This document shows, one piece after another, positions 8,421 to 16,464 of a DNA stretch of 64,000 nt (positions are counted from its first letter, which is position 1; every line of letters starts with the position of its first letter). A model generated the notes under the pieces. The model was not told the DNA's origin. It saw nothing but the letters and a program-made list of their open reading frames with translations, and searched no databases. This stretch comes from JABDBE01 sp049585795 (GTDB lineage Bacteria > Acidobacteriota > Terriglobia > Terriglobales > Acidobacteriaceae). The stretch spans positions 62,001 through 126,000 of the forward strand of contig JBAVAQ010000072.1 of assembly GCA_049585795.1 (NCBI GenBank), read 5' to 3'. The position numbers were made by a program, and so were the translations under genes.

Positions 8421-8831
8421 TTAGCTGGCGGCGCGGCGAGACTCGGATTCTTTTTGCGAGACATAACGCAGGAGGATGTCGCGCAGCGATACCAGGCCTT
8501 TCAATTGCTTGCCATCCGTGATGGGCAAATGGCGGAAGCCGAATTCGCGCATCAGGAAGAGACAGTTCTCGACAGTCTCGTCCACGCTGATAGCTCTGGG
8601 GTTGGCGGTCATGACCTCGGCAATCTTGGTAGTTCCGGGCATGCGTCCGGCGGCGACAACGCGGTTCATGACGTCGCGCTCGGAGAAGATGCCAACGACC
8701 TCTCCGTTGCGCAGCACCGGCAAAGCGCCAATGCTGTGCTCCATCATAAAGCGAGCGGCTTCGAGGACGCTGCTGTCGGCGTCAATGGAGTAAACTCGGC
8801 GGTCTTTCACAATATCGTAAACCTGCCCCAT
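8421..8831 (-). CDS. Tandem CBS domain protein
   Basis: 136 residues consisting almost entirely of two CBS domains, a small adenosyl-ligand-binding module. The first covers ~1-60 (MEHSIGALPVLRNGEVVGIFSERDVM) and the second ~70-128 (CLFLMREFGFRHLPITDGKQLKGLVSLRDI); both have the G-h-h-S/T-x-R/x-D signature. The start at 8831 is chosen because AAGGAG lies six bases upstream; the frame extends upstream without family similarity. Stand-alone CBS pairs usually sense AMP, ATP or SAM. The partner is unknown. Confidence 0.85.
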   Translation of the reverse strand: MGQVYDIVKDRRVYSIDADSSVLEAARFMMEHSIGALPVLRNGEVVGIFSERDVMNRVVAAGRMPGTTKIAEVMTANPRAISVDETVENCLFLMREFGFRHLPITDGKQLKGLVSLRDILLRYVSQKESESRRAAS

Positions 8832-8950
8832 ACATGACTCCTTCGGAGCGGCTTCTGGCTGGGCTTTACGACGCCCTCCAGTTCCGAGATGCAACACTCT
8901 ATCACGGAGCGGGGTGTCGAGGAAAAGGGGTGGGCAGTTTTGAAATAGTA

Positions 8951-8996
8951 CGCGCGAGATCCTTCGCCCGGCTGAAGCCGGGTTCAGGATGACAGT
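8951..8996. repeat. Dispersed palindromic repeat, AGGATGAC family, copy 2
   Basis: GCGCGAGATCCTTCG, then CCCGGCTGAAGCCGGG (self-complementary), then TTCAGGATGACAG. This is the clearest copy of the family and nearly matches 38036-38080 at both ends while differing in the central hairpin. Confidence 0.65.
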
Positions 8997-9138
8997 CTTT
9001 ATTCTAGGCATATCCAAACTTCAAGCGTTCGCTGGACAGCCGGCGGCAGCTGTCTCCACGATAACTTGAACTGTGCGAAGTTTGCTGGCTTCTGCTATCG
9101 TCTTGGGTTCCCGTTGGTTGCTTAACAAAGGAGAGTTG

Positions 9139-10419
9139 ATGGTCGAGTCTCTGCGGCCCGAGCCTTCCCGGTTGTACCGGTGGATGGTACTCATTTTCGT
9201 CAGTATCGCGATGTTTGGGAATTATTACGTTTATGACGCGCTGAGCCCTCTGGCCGACGTGCTCAAGCAACAGTTGGGTTTTTCGGACTCGAACATTGGG
9301 CTCTTGCAGGCCATTTACAGCTTCCCCAACATCTTCACCGTGGTGATCGGCGGGGTTCTGATTGACCGGATCGGGCTGAGAAAGTCGCTGATGATTTTTG
9401 GGGTTCTGTGTTTTATTGGACCTGCAATAACAGTGGCATCGGGGCATCTTTGGCTGATGGCGACCGGGCGGCTGGTTTTTGGCATGGGTGCGGAGTCGCT
9501 GATCGTGGCGGTGACGGCGGCTCTGGCGCGGTGGTTCAAAGGGAAGGAATTGAGCTTTGCTTTTGGCATCAACCTGACCATTTGCCGGCTGGGTTCGTTT
9601 GCCGCGTTGAACTCCCCCACTTGGGCGCGAGCCGCCTATGCCAACTGGCGGTGGCCGTTTCTGATCGCGCTGGGCGTGTCGAGTCTGTGCGTGATTGGCG
9701 CGATCATTTACTGGATCATGGAAGTGCATGCTGAAAAGATTTACAGCCTGGGGGGAGTCTCAACCGACAAAGTCGTTTTCGCGGATTTGTTCAAGTTTGG
9801 GATGAGCTATTGGTATATCGTAGCGCTTTGCGTCACCTTCTACTCGGCCATCTTCCCTTTCCAGACCTTCGCTGTCAAATTCTTTATGGAGGCGCATCGG
9901 ACTTCGCGGGAGTTTGGAGGGTTCCTGTCGAGCACCCTGACCCTTTTTGCCATGGTGGCAACGCCGTTGTTTGGGCTGATGGTCGATCGGGTGGGGAAGC
10001 GGGCGATTTTGATGATGCTGGGTTCCCTGCTGCTCATTCCGGTTTACTTGATGATGGGCTACACGCAGATTAACCTCTATGTGCCTATGGCCATGATGGG
10101 AGTGGCGTTTTCGCTGATTCCGGCGGTGATGTGGCCGTCGGTGGCTTATATCGTCGATCAGTCGAAGCTGGGGACGGCGTATGGGCTGATGACGATGATC
10201 CAGAATATTGGATTGTTTGGCTTTAACTTGGTAATCGGCTGGGCTAATGATTTTGGCCATGCCAGCGCGGAGAATCCGGGTGGTTACCATCTGGGAATGT
10301 GGATTTTCTCAATTTTGGGCTTTCTCGGAGTGTTCTTTGCGTTCCTGTTGCATGAACGGGAAACCGGGCCGCACGGCCACGGGCTGGAAACCATCACCAC
10401 GGCTTCGGCGCCGGCTTAA
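9139..10419 (+). CDS. Major facilitator superfamily transporter
   Basis: A 426-residue MFS permease with about 12 hydrophobic helices. The first starts at about 15 (WMVLIFVSIAMFGNYYVYDAL). The loop 2-3 signature GGVLIDRIGLRKSL follows helix 2, and the second half has LFGLMVDRVGKRAIL, the duplicated motif. The start at 9139 is preferred because AAAGGAGAG lies directly upstream; the frame opens 66 bases earlier. The substrate cannot be read from sequence; organic anion or sugar transport are both possible. It is monocistronic in appearance. Confidence 0.88.
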   Translation: MVESLRPEPSRLYRWMVLIFVSIAMFGNYYVYDALSPLADVLKQQLGFSDSNIGLLQAIYSFPNIFTVVIGGVLIDRIGLRKSLMIFGVLCFIGPAITVASGHLWLMATGRLVFGMGAESLIVAVTAALARWFKGKELSFAFGINLTICRLGSFAALNSPTWARAAYANWRWPFLIALGVSSLCVIGAIIYWIMEVHAEKIYSLGGVSTDKVVFADLFKFGMSYWYIVALCVTFYSAIFPFQTFAVKFFMEAHRTSREFGGFLSSTLTLFAMVATPLFGLMVDRVGKRAILMMLGSLLLIPVYLMMGYTQINLYVPMAMMGVAFSLIPAVMWPSVAYIVDQSKLGTAYGLMTMIQNIGLFGFNLVIGWANDFGHASAENPGGYHLGMWIFSILGFLGVFFAFLLHERETGPHGHGLETITTASAPA

Positions 10420-10680
10420 GATGCAGGCTGCAGCCGTTCTTTGGGTCTTTTCCCACAAGTACTGAATCTATAGAGACAAATAATTGAACCGGAGAAGACA
10501 TCGAGATAAAGGTTCCCGGCGTTCAATAGGTGACGAAGGTCACAAAGAAAACGGTGCTCTCGGCAAGCTCATTGGATGCAACCGGTTGCGCTACTCGAAG
10601 GGCCTGACTTAGTACCTGCAAGCGGTACAACGAAAAGACACTTACGCCGCATCTGAAAGAGTGCGGCCGGAAAAGACGAC
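10420..10680. other. Intergenic region upstream of sigma factor
   Basis: About 260 bases, no gene recognised. It should hold the promoter of the sigma/anti-sigma operon, but no site can be assigned confidently by eye. Confidence 0.35.
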
Positions 10681-11280
10681 TTGACGGACGCGAAAAAACA
10701 GGGCGACAGGCTTTCGGAAGCAGAGGCAATCGAGCGGGCGAAGCAGGGAGATGCCGATGCCTTTGAGATGCTGTACAGCCTGCACAAGCGCCGGGTGTAT
10801 TCCCTATGCCTTCGGATGACGTCGAACACGGCCGCAGCCGAGGATCTGACCCAGGAAGCGTTCCTGCAGCTGTTCCGTAAGATTGGAACCTTTCGGGGCG
10901 AGTCCGCTTTTTCCACTTGGTTGCATCGAATGGCGGTGAATGTTGTCCTGATGCAATTGCGCAAGAAAGGTCTCTCGCTGATTCCGCTGGAAGAGACGAT
11001 TGAGACGGAAGAAGATGCCCCCAGAAAAGAGCCAGGGGCCGACGATCCCAGGTTGGCCGGGTCGGTGGACCGGCTGCAATTGCAGCGTTCGATTGCGGCG
11101 TTGCCTCCGGGTTATCGAATGATTTTTTTGCTGCATGATGTTGAGGGTTACGAGCACAATGAAATTGCCCAGATGGTGGGATGTTCCATCGGTAACAGCA
11201 AGTCACAGTTACACAAAGCGCGGATGAAGTTACGAGAGATCCTCAAAGCGAGCAGAGCTGAAAAAGCCATAAAGCCGTGA
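10681..11280 (+). CDS. ECF-family RNA polymerase sigma factor
   Basis: A 199-residue extracytoplasmic-function sigma factor. Region 2 runs from about 20 to 92 (DADAFEMLYSLHKRRVYSLCLRM, AAEDLTQEAFLQLFRKI, FSTWLHRMAVN). Region 4 is at ~138-190 (SIAALPPGYRMIFLLHDVEGYEHNEIAQMVGCSIGNSKSQL), a helix-turn-helix that reads the -35 box. No region 3. The start codon appears to be TTG at 10681. The next gene encodes a ZAS-type anti-sigma factor, so this sigma is probably held inactive until an envelope or redox signal arrives. Confidence 0.92.
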   Translation: MTDAKKQGDRLSEAEAIERAKQGDADAFEMLYSLHKRRVYSLCLRMTSNTAAAEDLTQEAFLQLFRKIGTFRGESAFSTWLHRMAVNVVLMQLRKKGLSLIPLEETIETEEDAPRKEPGADDPRLAGSVDRLQLQRSIAALPPGYRMIFLLHDVEGYEHNEIAQMVGCSIGNSKSQLHKARMKLREILKASRAEKAIKP

Positions 11281-11316
11281 GGACCTAGACTAACAGAGGG
11301 ATCGGGGAGAGGTAGT

Positions 11317-11952
11317 ATGACCTGTGAAGAATTTGGACGGGTCCTGCCAGAGCTTGGGAGCGGTTGCGGTAAAGAGCACTTGAAGTCCTGCTCCACATGT
11401 TCGGAGCTGGTGGCGGATCTGGATGCCATATCCCAAGAGGCACGACTTTTGCAGGGTTCCGAGGATCCCAGCCCATGGGTCTGGAACTCGATTGAGGTGG
11501 CGCTGCGGCAGGAGGGGTTGATCCATCAACCCCAGTTGGAATATTCGCGAACTCACCCAAGTATGCGGGGTTGGCGACTGCGTTGGCTGGTGCCGTTGGC
11601 GGCCACTTTCCTGATTGTCTTCGGAGTATTGATCTATCAACGAGGGACCGGTGAACCGCAAGTGGCGGAACGGCAATCGCCTGCAGGCCTGGTAACCGCG
11701 AATCTGCAGACGAATCCGAATGACGTGATGGCGGGTGATGATCTGCAAGTGCTCAAGACGGTTGCGGAGCGCACGCCTGCCATGCGAGCTACGTATGAGG
11801 CGGACCTGCGATCGGTGAACGCTTACATCCGGGACGCGGAGCAATCGGCGCACAACAATCCGAATGACGAAGTCGCCCAACAGTACCTGAGGAGTGCATA
11901 CGAGCAGAAGGCCATGGTCTACGAGATGGCCTTGGACCGTTCCCTGCCATAG
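11317..11952 (+). CDS. Zinc-binding (ZAS) membrane anti-sigma factor
   Basis: 211 residues. The N-terminus has H21-x3-C25-x2-C28, the ZAS zinc motif of RsrA/ChrR-like anti-sigma factors, embedded in a region that would clamp the adjacent sigma factor. A transmembrane helix lies at ~90-108 (WLVPLAATFLIVFGVLIYQ). The outer domain (~110-211) is helical and polar and may sense envelope conditions. It starts 36 bases after the sigma stop. The role is inferred from motif and position. Confidence 0.85.
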   Translation: MTCEEFGRVLPELGSGCGKEHLKSCSTCSELVADLDAISQEARLLQGSEDPSPWVWNSIEVALRQEGLIHQPQLEYSRTHPSMRGWRLRWLVPLAATFLIVFGVLIYQRGTGEPQVAERQSPAGLVTANLQTNPNDVMAGDDLQVLKTVAERTPAMRATYEADLRSVNAYIRDAEQSAHNNPNDEVAQQYLRSAYEQKAMVYEMALDRSLP

Positions 11953-12010
11953 TAGAATAGCCGGTCGGGGCCAACGGATTGCGCCGCCGGCACTTGGGGA
12001 GATGTTGATT

Positions 12011-12853
12011 ATGCAGCGGGCCACATCCTATGCCGTCGTAACGATCCTTGTGTTAGCTGCGCTGGCAGCGGCCGAGACCACACGCCAGGAAATGCATTTC
12101 AAAGTTGGCCGCCGGGCCAGCGTTACGATCGTCAACCAATACGGGGCCATTTCGGTCAAGCCGGGTCCGGGCAAGGTGGTGGCAATCACGGCAATTCTGT
12201 ACTCCAGCAAAGTCGAAGTTGACCACAGCAAGAGCCGGCGCCGAGTTTCTGTTTTTTCTCATCTTCTTGAAGGAGCAAATGCAGAGACGGGTCGGGTCGA
12301 CTACGAGGTCCTTGTGCCCGCCGATGCAAGTGTGACTTTGCATTCGACCACTGGCCCTTTGCAGGTGGAGAAGCTCCATGGCGACATTATGCTGGAAGGT
12401 AGTACGGCCAGCGTAGAGGTACGCGATATCAGCGCGGGGCACATTCAGATAAAAACTTTGAACGGCCCGGTGACCTTGACAAACGTCAGCGACGGACACG
12501 TGGAGATCACCTCGGTCGGCGGAGATGTCGCGCTGAATGCGGTAAACGGTTCGCTGGTTCACGTAAACTCCAACAGCGGCAAGATCCACTATGACGGGGA
12601 TTTTGGCGACGGAGGCGATTACGCCTTGACCAGCCACAGCGGCGATATTGAAGCTATTGCGCCCGCTTATGCATCTATCGAAGTGGTCGCTCGCTCGGTT
12701 CAGGGAACCGTGGAGAAGGACTTCCCGCTGCAACCGGAACATACCACCTTTGTTGCCCGAGCCGGGAGTGCCTTCGCAGGTACGATGGGCGAGGCCGCAT
12801 CCTCGGTTAAGTTGCTCTCCTTCAGTGGTAAAATTCACCTCAAGAAACGTTGA
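12011..12853 (+). CDS. DUF4097-like secreted beta-repeat protein
   Basis: 280 residues with a signal peptide (YAVVTILVLAALAAAE). Repeating short strands (NGPVTLTNVSDGHVEITSVGGDVAL and the like) form a right-handed beta-solenoid pattern typical of DUF4097, often found in sigma/anti-sigma operons. ATG 12011 has GGGGAG eight bases upstream; an ATG three codons earlier is too close. It follows the anti-sigma gene by about 60 bases and is probably transcribed with it. The function is not known; an envelope role is inference. Confidence 0.78.
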   Translation: MQRATSYAVVTILVLAALAAAETTRQEMHFKVGRRASVTIVNQYGAISVKPGPGKVVAITAILYSSKVEVDHSKSRRRVSVFSHLLEGANAETGRVDYEVLVPADASVTLHSTTGPLQVEKLHGDIMLEGSTASVEVRDISAGHIQIKTLNGPVTLTNVSDGHVEITSVGGDVALNAVNGSLVHVNSNSGKIHYDGDFGDGGDYALTSHSGDIEAIAPAYASIEVVARSVQGTVEKDFPLQPEHTTFVARAGSAFAGTMGEAASSVKLLSFSGKIHLKKR

Positions 12854-12885
12854 ACAATCAAACCTGAAGCAATCGGACTGGGCGG

Positions 12886-13491
12886 GTGCAGAACCGTTTC
12901 AGTAAATCGGCGGCCATGAAAACCAGACCCGGTTCGCGGCCCGCGGCCAAGCGGCTTGCGCGAGACCAAGTCCGCGCGCTGCGGACGGTGTTTCTTGTTG
13001 GTTTCATGGGCGCTGGCAAAACCACCGTGGGCCAGGCTTTAAGCCGCCGATTAGGTCTGCCGTTCGAAGACTTGGACGATCGCATTCAGCTTCGGGAAGG
13101 AAAGACCATCGAGCAGATTTTTCGCGAGTCGGGGGAGGCGGAATTCCGCAAAGCCGAGACGGTTGCGCTGCGCGAATTGCTGGCAGAACTCGGTTCCTCG
13201 GTGCGCGTGGTAGCACTGGGCGGAGGAGCTTTCGTGCAGCCGGGGAAGGCCGCTTTGATTAAAAAAGCGGAGGTGCATTCGGTTTTCCTGGATGCGCCAG
13301 TGGAGGAATTGCTGCGGCGATGCCAGGAAGCCCCGAACGCGCGTCCCCTGCGACAAAACCCTAAGCAGTTTCGCGAGCTCTATGAACAACGGCGGCGGTT
13401 CTACATGAAGGCGGCTGTCCGCATTGAAACCAACGGTAAGGATGTCGACGCGATCGCGGCGGAGGTGGCATGCAGTTTGGGTCTGGAGTGA
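12886..13491 (+). CDS. aroK: Shikimate kinase
   Basis: Phosphorylates shikimate at O3 in chorismate synthesis. About 201 residues. The P-loop is GFMGAGKTTVGQ. The shikimate-binding Asp/Arg segment is LPFEDLDDRIQLREGKTIEQIF and FRKAE. The Walker-B-like VVALGGGAFV follows, and the lid Arg lies in NARPLR. The start is taken as GTG 12886; ATG 12916 also works and the first ~30 residues are a non-family extension. The 3' end overlaps the next gene by 22 bases. Confidence 0.93.
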   Translation: MQNRFSKSAAMKTRPGSRPAAKRLARDQVRALRTVFLVGFMGAGKTTVGQALSRRLGLPFEDLDDRIQLREGKTIEQIFRESGEAEFRKAETVALRELLAELGSSVRVVALGGGAFVQPGKAALIKKAEVHSVFLDAPVEELLRRCQEAPNARPLRQNPKQFRELYEQRRRFYMKAAVRIETNGKDVDAIAAEVACSLGLE

Positions 13492-14255
13492 GACGAACTT
13501 TGAAGAACGGAATTGTACTTGGGAAGATTTTAGGTTTGGGGGCGCTTTGTCTCCTGGCGGCAGCGGCGGCGGATAAGAAGAAGGATGATGCGCCAGCGCC
13601 CACAGAGATGGTTGATTCCGGATCATTTGGTGTCTTCATGCATGGACAACGGGTGGCGACCGAAACCTTCTCCATCCATCAAGGCAGTAGCGGCAGCTCC
13701 ATCGTTTCGCGGTTCAAGAGCGAGGCGGGAGCTGATAAAGCGGAACAAACCTCGGAATGGCAGATGGGGCCCGGCGGCGAACTGCGAAAGTACGAATGGA
13801 AAGAACTAAGTCCCGGACAATCGCAGGCGGTGGTTGTAACCAGTCAGGATTTTCTGATCGAGCGCTTCAAGAGCGGTCCGCAGGCCAAGGAACAGGAACA
13901 GCCGTTTATGCTTCCCGCAACCAGCAGCCTGCTGGATGATTATTTCTTCGTGCAAAGAGAAGTCCTAGCCTGGAAATACCTGGCCACCAGCTGCAAGCGG
14001 GAAAACGGTGCGCTTCAGTGTCCGCTGAAACAGCGCGTTCCCTTCGGCGCGCTGAATGCGCATGCACGCTCTTCGGTCTCGGTGACGCTTGAATTTGCCG
14101 GCAGAGAAAAGGTGACGATCCGGGGGGTGGAGCGGGAGCTGAACCGGTTGGACCTGAATGGCGAGTCGGGCAACTGGGCGATGTGGCTCGACGACCAGTT
14201 TAAGCTGCAACGAATACTGATTGCGAGTGAGGACACGGAAGTAGTACGAGACTAA
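13470..14255 (+). CDS. Secreted hypothetical protein (DUF6134-like)
   Basis: 261 residues of unknown function. A signal peptide is present (KILGLGALCLLAAAAADKKKDD), followed by a ~230-residue beta-rich domain with SGSFGVFMHGQRVATETFSIH near 50 and a tail LNRLDLNGESGNWAMWLDDQFKLQRILI. This layout resembles secreted proteins that carry a lipid- or ligand-binding beta-cup; the domain name is a weak guess. ATG 13470 lies inside aroK with GGAGG five bases upstream; GTG 13488 is an alternative. It forms an operon with aroK and the following permease. Confidence 0.7.
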   Translation: MQFGSGVRRTLKNGIVLGKILGLGALCLLAAAAADKKKDDAPAPTEMVDSGSFGVFMHGQRVATETFSIHQGSSGSSIVSRFKSEAGADKAEQTSEWQMGPGGELRKYEWKELSPGQSQAVVVTSQDFLIERFKSGPQAKEQEQPFMLPATSSLLDDYFFVQREVLAWKYLATSCKRENGALQCPLKQRVPFGALNAHARSSVSVTLEFAGREKVTIRGVERELNRLDLNGESGNWAMWLDDQFKLQRILIASEDTEVVRD

Positions 14256-14267
14256 GGCGGCCCCGGT

Positions 14268-15350
14268 TTGGCTTTGATCGACTCACGCACGGCACGAGTA
14301 CTGACGACAACACTGTTGTTTGCGTTGGGCTTGGGCTTTTTATACATCGCGCGCCGTACCCTGATTGCGTTTCTGTTCGCCATTTTCTTTGCCTATCTGG
14401 TCGATCCCGCCGTCTCCCGCATCCAGAAATGGACCCGGCACCGGGGACGCGCCATCGCTTTGATCTATCTGCTGTTCCTCATCTTGCTGGGTACGCTCTT
14501 CTTCTTCGTCGGCCCGCGAACAGTGCGCGAGGCACGCCGCCTGGGCGACGCGTGGCCAACCCTCACGGAGCGCGTCAACACCGGCGACCTTGCCCATGCC
14601 ATTGGCAGAGAACGGGGATGGAGCGGAGAAACAACCGAGCTGTTGCAGCGATTTTTGTCGGATCCTCGGCTAGTCATCGTGGCCAAGCAGATCGGACTGC
14701 GCGCTGCGGATGTAGCCCAGCAGTCCTGGCTTCTGGTCGTGGTCCCTATTCTGGCGATATTTTTTCTCAAGGATGGTCGCGGCTTCAGCGAAGTCGGATT
14801 GTCCCTCGTGCAGAGCAGGCCGCAACGCGAATTCCTGCAAGACGTACTTACCGATCTGAATCAGATGCTGGCGCAGTTTATCCGCGCCCAGCTTGAACTG
14901 GCGGCGCTTTCTCTGGTGGTTTACATCTCAGTGATGGAACTGGCGCGAGTGCCTTATGCGCTGGTGTTGGGAACCGCAGGCGGCGTGATGGAGTTCATCC
15001 CGGTCGTGGGACCCCTGGTCGCTGGGGTTGTGATTCTGGCGGTCGCCCTGCTCATGAGCTATCCCCACTGGTTAATGCTACTGTGTTTCCTGATCGCCTG
15101 GCGTCTGGTTCAGGATTATGTGGTTTCGCCCCGCATCATGGGAAACAGCATGGAACTTCATCCTCTGGCGGCGATCTTTGGCGTACTGGCCGGCGCGGAA
15201 ATCGCCGGCGTGCTCGGCGTCTACCTTTCGATTCCCGTCATGGCGAGCCTGCGCATTGTGTGGAGGCGCTGGCGTTTGTATGCAGAGAAGAAACGCTTTG
15301 GTCCGTTGAATGAATATTCGTTCGGAACCGAGATCAGCCCCAAGGCGTAA
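14268..15350 (+). CDS. AI-2E family transporter (YdiK/PerM-like)
   Basis: A 360-residue multi-pass membrane protein of the AI-2E/PerM family. Several helices (VLTTTLLFALGLGFLYIA, ALIYLLFLILLGTLFFFVG) are followed by the family block VMEFIPVVGPLVAGVVILAVALL and DYVVSPRIMGNSMELHPLAAIFGVLAG. Members have been proposed to export autoinducer-2 or exchange ions, but the substrate is not established for most. The start codon appears to be TTG. It lies twelve bases after the secreted protein. Confidence 0.88.
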   Translation: MALIDSRTARVLTTTLLFALGLGFLYIARRTLIAFLFAIFFAYLVDPAVSRIQKWTRHRGRAIALIYLLFLILLGTLFFFVGPRTVREARRLGDAWPTLTERVNTGDLAHAIGRERGWSGETTELLQRFLSDPRLVIVAKQIGLRAADVAQQSWLLVVVPILAIFFLKDGRGFSEVGLSLVQSRPQREFLQDVLTDLNQMLAQFIRAQLELAALSLVVYISVMELARVPYALVLGTAGGVMEFIPVVGPLVAGVVILAVALLMSYPHWLMLLCFLIAWRLVQDYVVSPRIMGNSMELHPLAAIFGVLAGAEIAGVLGVYLSIPVMASLRIVWRRWRLYAEKKRFGPLNEYSFGTEISPKA

Positions 15351-15413
15351 GCTCCAGCTACAAGTTGCCATTCCGATAATTCTAGATTGTCGGGGTGAAC
15401 TAAGGATTTCCGC

Positions 15414-16463
15414 TCATCGCAACTCTTCCATCACCTGATCAAGCGCTTCCCTTCCGGGGCGCGTGATCGATTCGGGCAGTGTGGCCAGAGGCTCATCGGT
15501 TACGTTGAGCATATTCATAAAGCTGGGGGCGTCGGGGTTCACATAGAAAAGACCGGTCAGAACTTCGTCTTTCTCATGGGCTTCGTGCAAACGGCTGATG
15601 GCTTTGATGCGATTGGTGGGATCATAGTCTTCTTCGATCTTGGTAAGGCGCAGGTGGGAACCGTCATGCATGGTGACTTCAACCGTGGTACCTGGATCGT
15701 AATCCACGTTGATCTCCTCGAACGACGGAACAAAACTGATGTCCTGCAACGGCTCTTCGTGGTCTTTCATGTACTTGTAAGATTTCGTCGAACCCTCGTG
15801 GTCGTTAAAGGTCACGCACGGCGAAACTACATCGAGCATAACCGTGCCCCGGTGGGCGATTGCAGCTTTCAACAGGCTGTGCAGTTGACGCTTATCGCCA
15901 GAGAACGAACGCCCGACCAGAGTCGCACCCAGCGTGATCGCCATGGCGCAAGTATCGATCGGAGGGAGATCGTTGACCACGCCCGTCTTCAGTTTGGAAC
16001 CGAGATCGGCAGTGGCGGAAAATTGCCCCTTGGTCAGGCCGTACACTCCGTTGTCCTCGATGATGTAAATGATTGGCAGATTGCGTCGCATCAGGTGAAC
16101 AAACTGCCCGATGCCGATCGAAGCGGTATCGCCGTCGCCGCTGACGCCGAGCGCGATCAGCCTGTGGTTCGCCAGCACAGCTCCGGTCGCGACCGAAGGC
16201 ATGCGGCCATGGACCGCGTTAAAGCTGTGCGAGCGGCTCATGAAATACGCCGGACTCTTGGAAGAACATCCGATGCCGCTGGGCTTGATAACCCGTTCGG
16301 GCGGCACGCCCATTTCATACATGGCGTCGATGATGCGCTCGGAAATCGCGTTGTGGCCGCAACCGGCGCAAAGCGTGGTCTTGCCGCCGCGGTAGTCGAG
16401 AACGGTCAGGCCGATGCGATTGACTTTCGGTGCAGGCGTAGGTGTCGCCGTCGTGGTCGCCAC
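15414..16463 (-). CDS. korB: 2-oxoacid:acceptor oxidoreductase, beta subunit
   Basis: TPP-dependent half of a 2-oxoacid (probably 2-oxoglutarate):ferredoxin oxidoreductase. 349 residues. TPP-binding block: CAGCGHNAIS, SGDGDTASIG, then NLPIIYIIEDNGVYGLTKGQ. The cluster-binding Cys residues of this family are present near the N-terminus (TTLCAGCGH). It begins with GTG one base after the alpha-subunit stop, so the two are translated as a coupled pair. Whether pyruvate or 2-oxoglutarate is used cannot be told from sequence alone. Confidence 0.9.
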   Translation of the reverse strand: MATTTATPTPAPKVNRIGLTVLDYRGGKTTLCAGCGHNAISERIIDAMYEMGVPPERVIKPSGIGCSSKSPAYFMSRSHSFNAVHGRMPSVATGAVLANHRLIALGVSGDGDTASIGIGQFVHLMRRNLPIIYIIEDNGVYGLTKGQFSATADLGSKLKTGVVNDLPPIDTCAMAITLGATLVGRSFSGDKRQLHSLLKAAIAHRGTVMLDVVSPCVTFNDHEGSTKSYKYMKDHEEPLQDISFVPSFEEINVDYDPGTTVEVTMHDGSHLRLTKIEEDYDPTNRIKAISRLHEAHEKDEVLTGLFYVNPDAPSFMNMLNVTDEPLATLPESITRPGREALDQVMEELR

Positions 16464-16464
16464 G

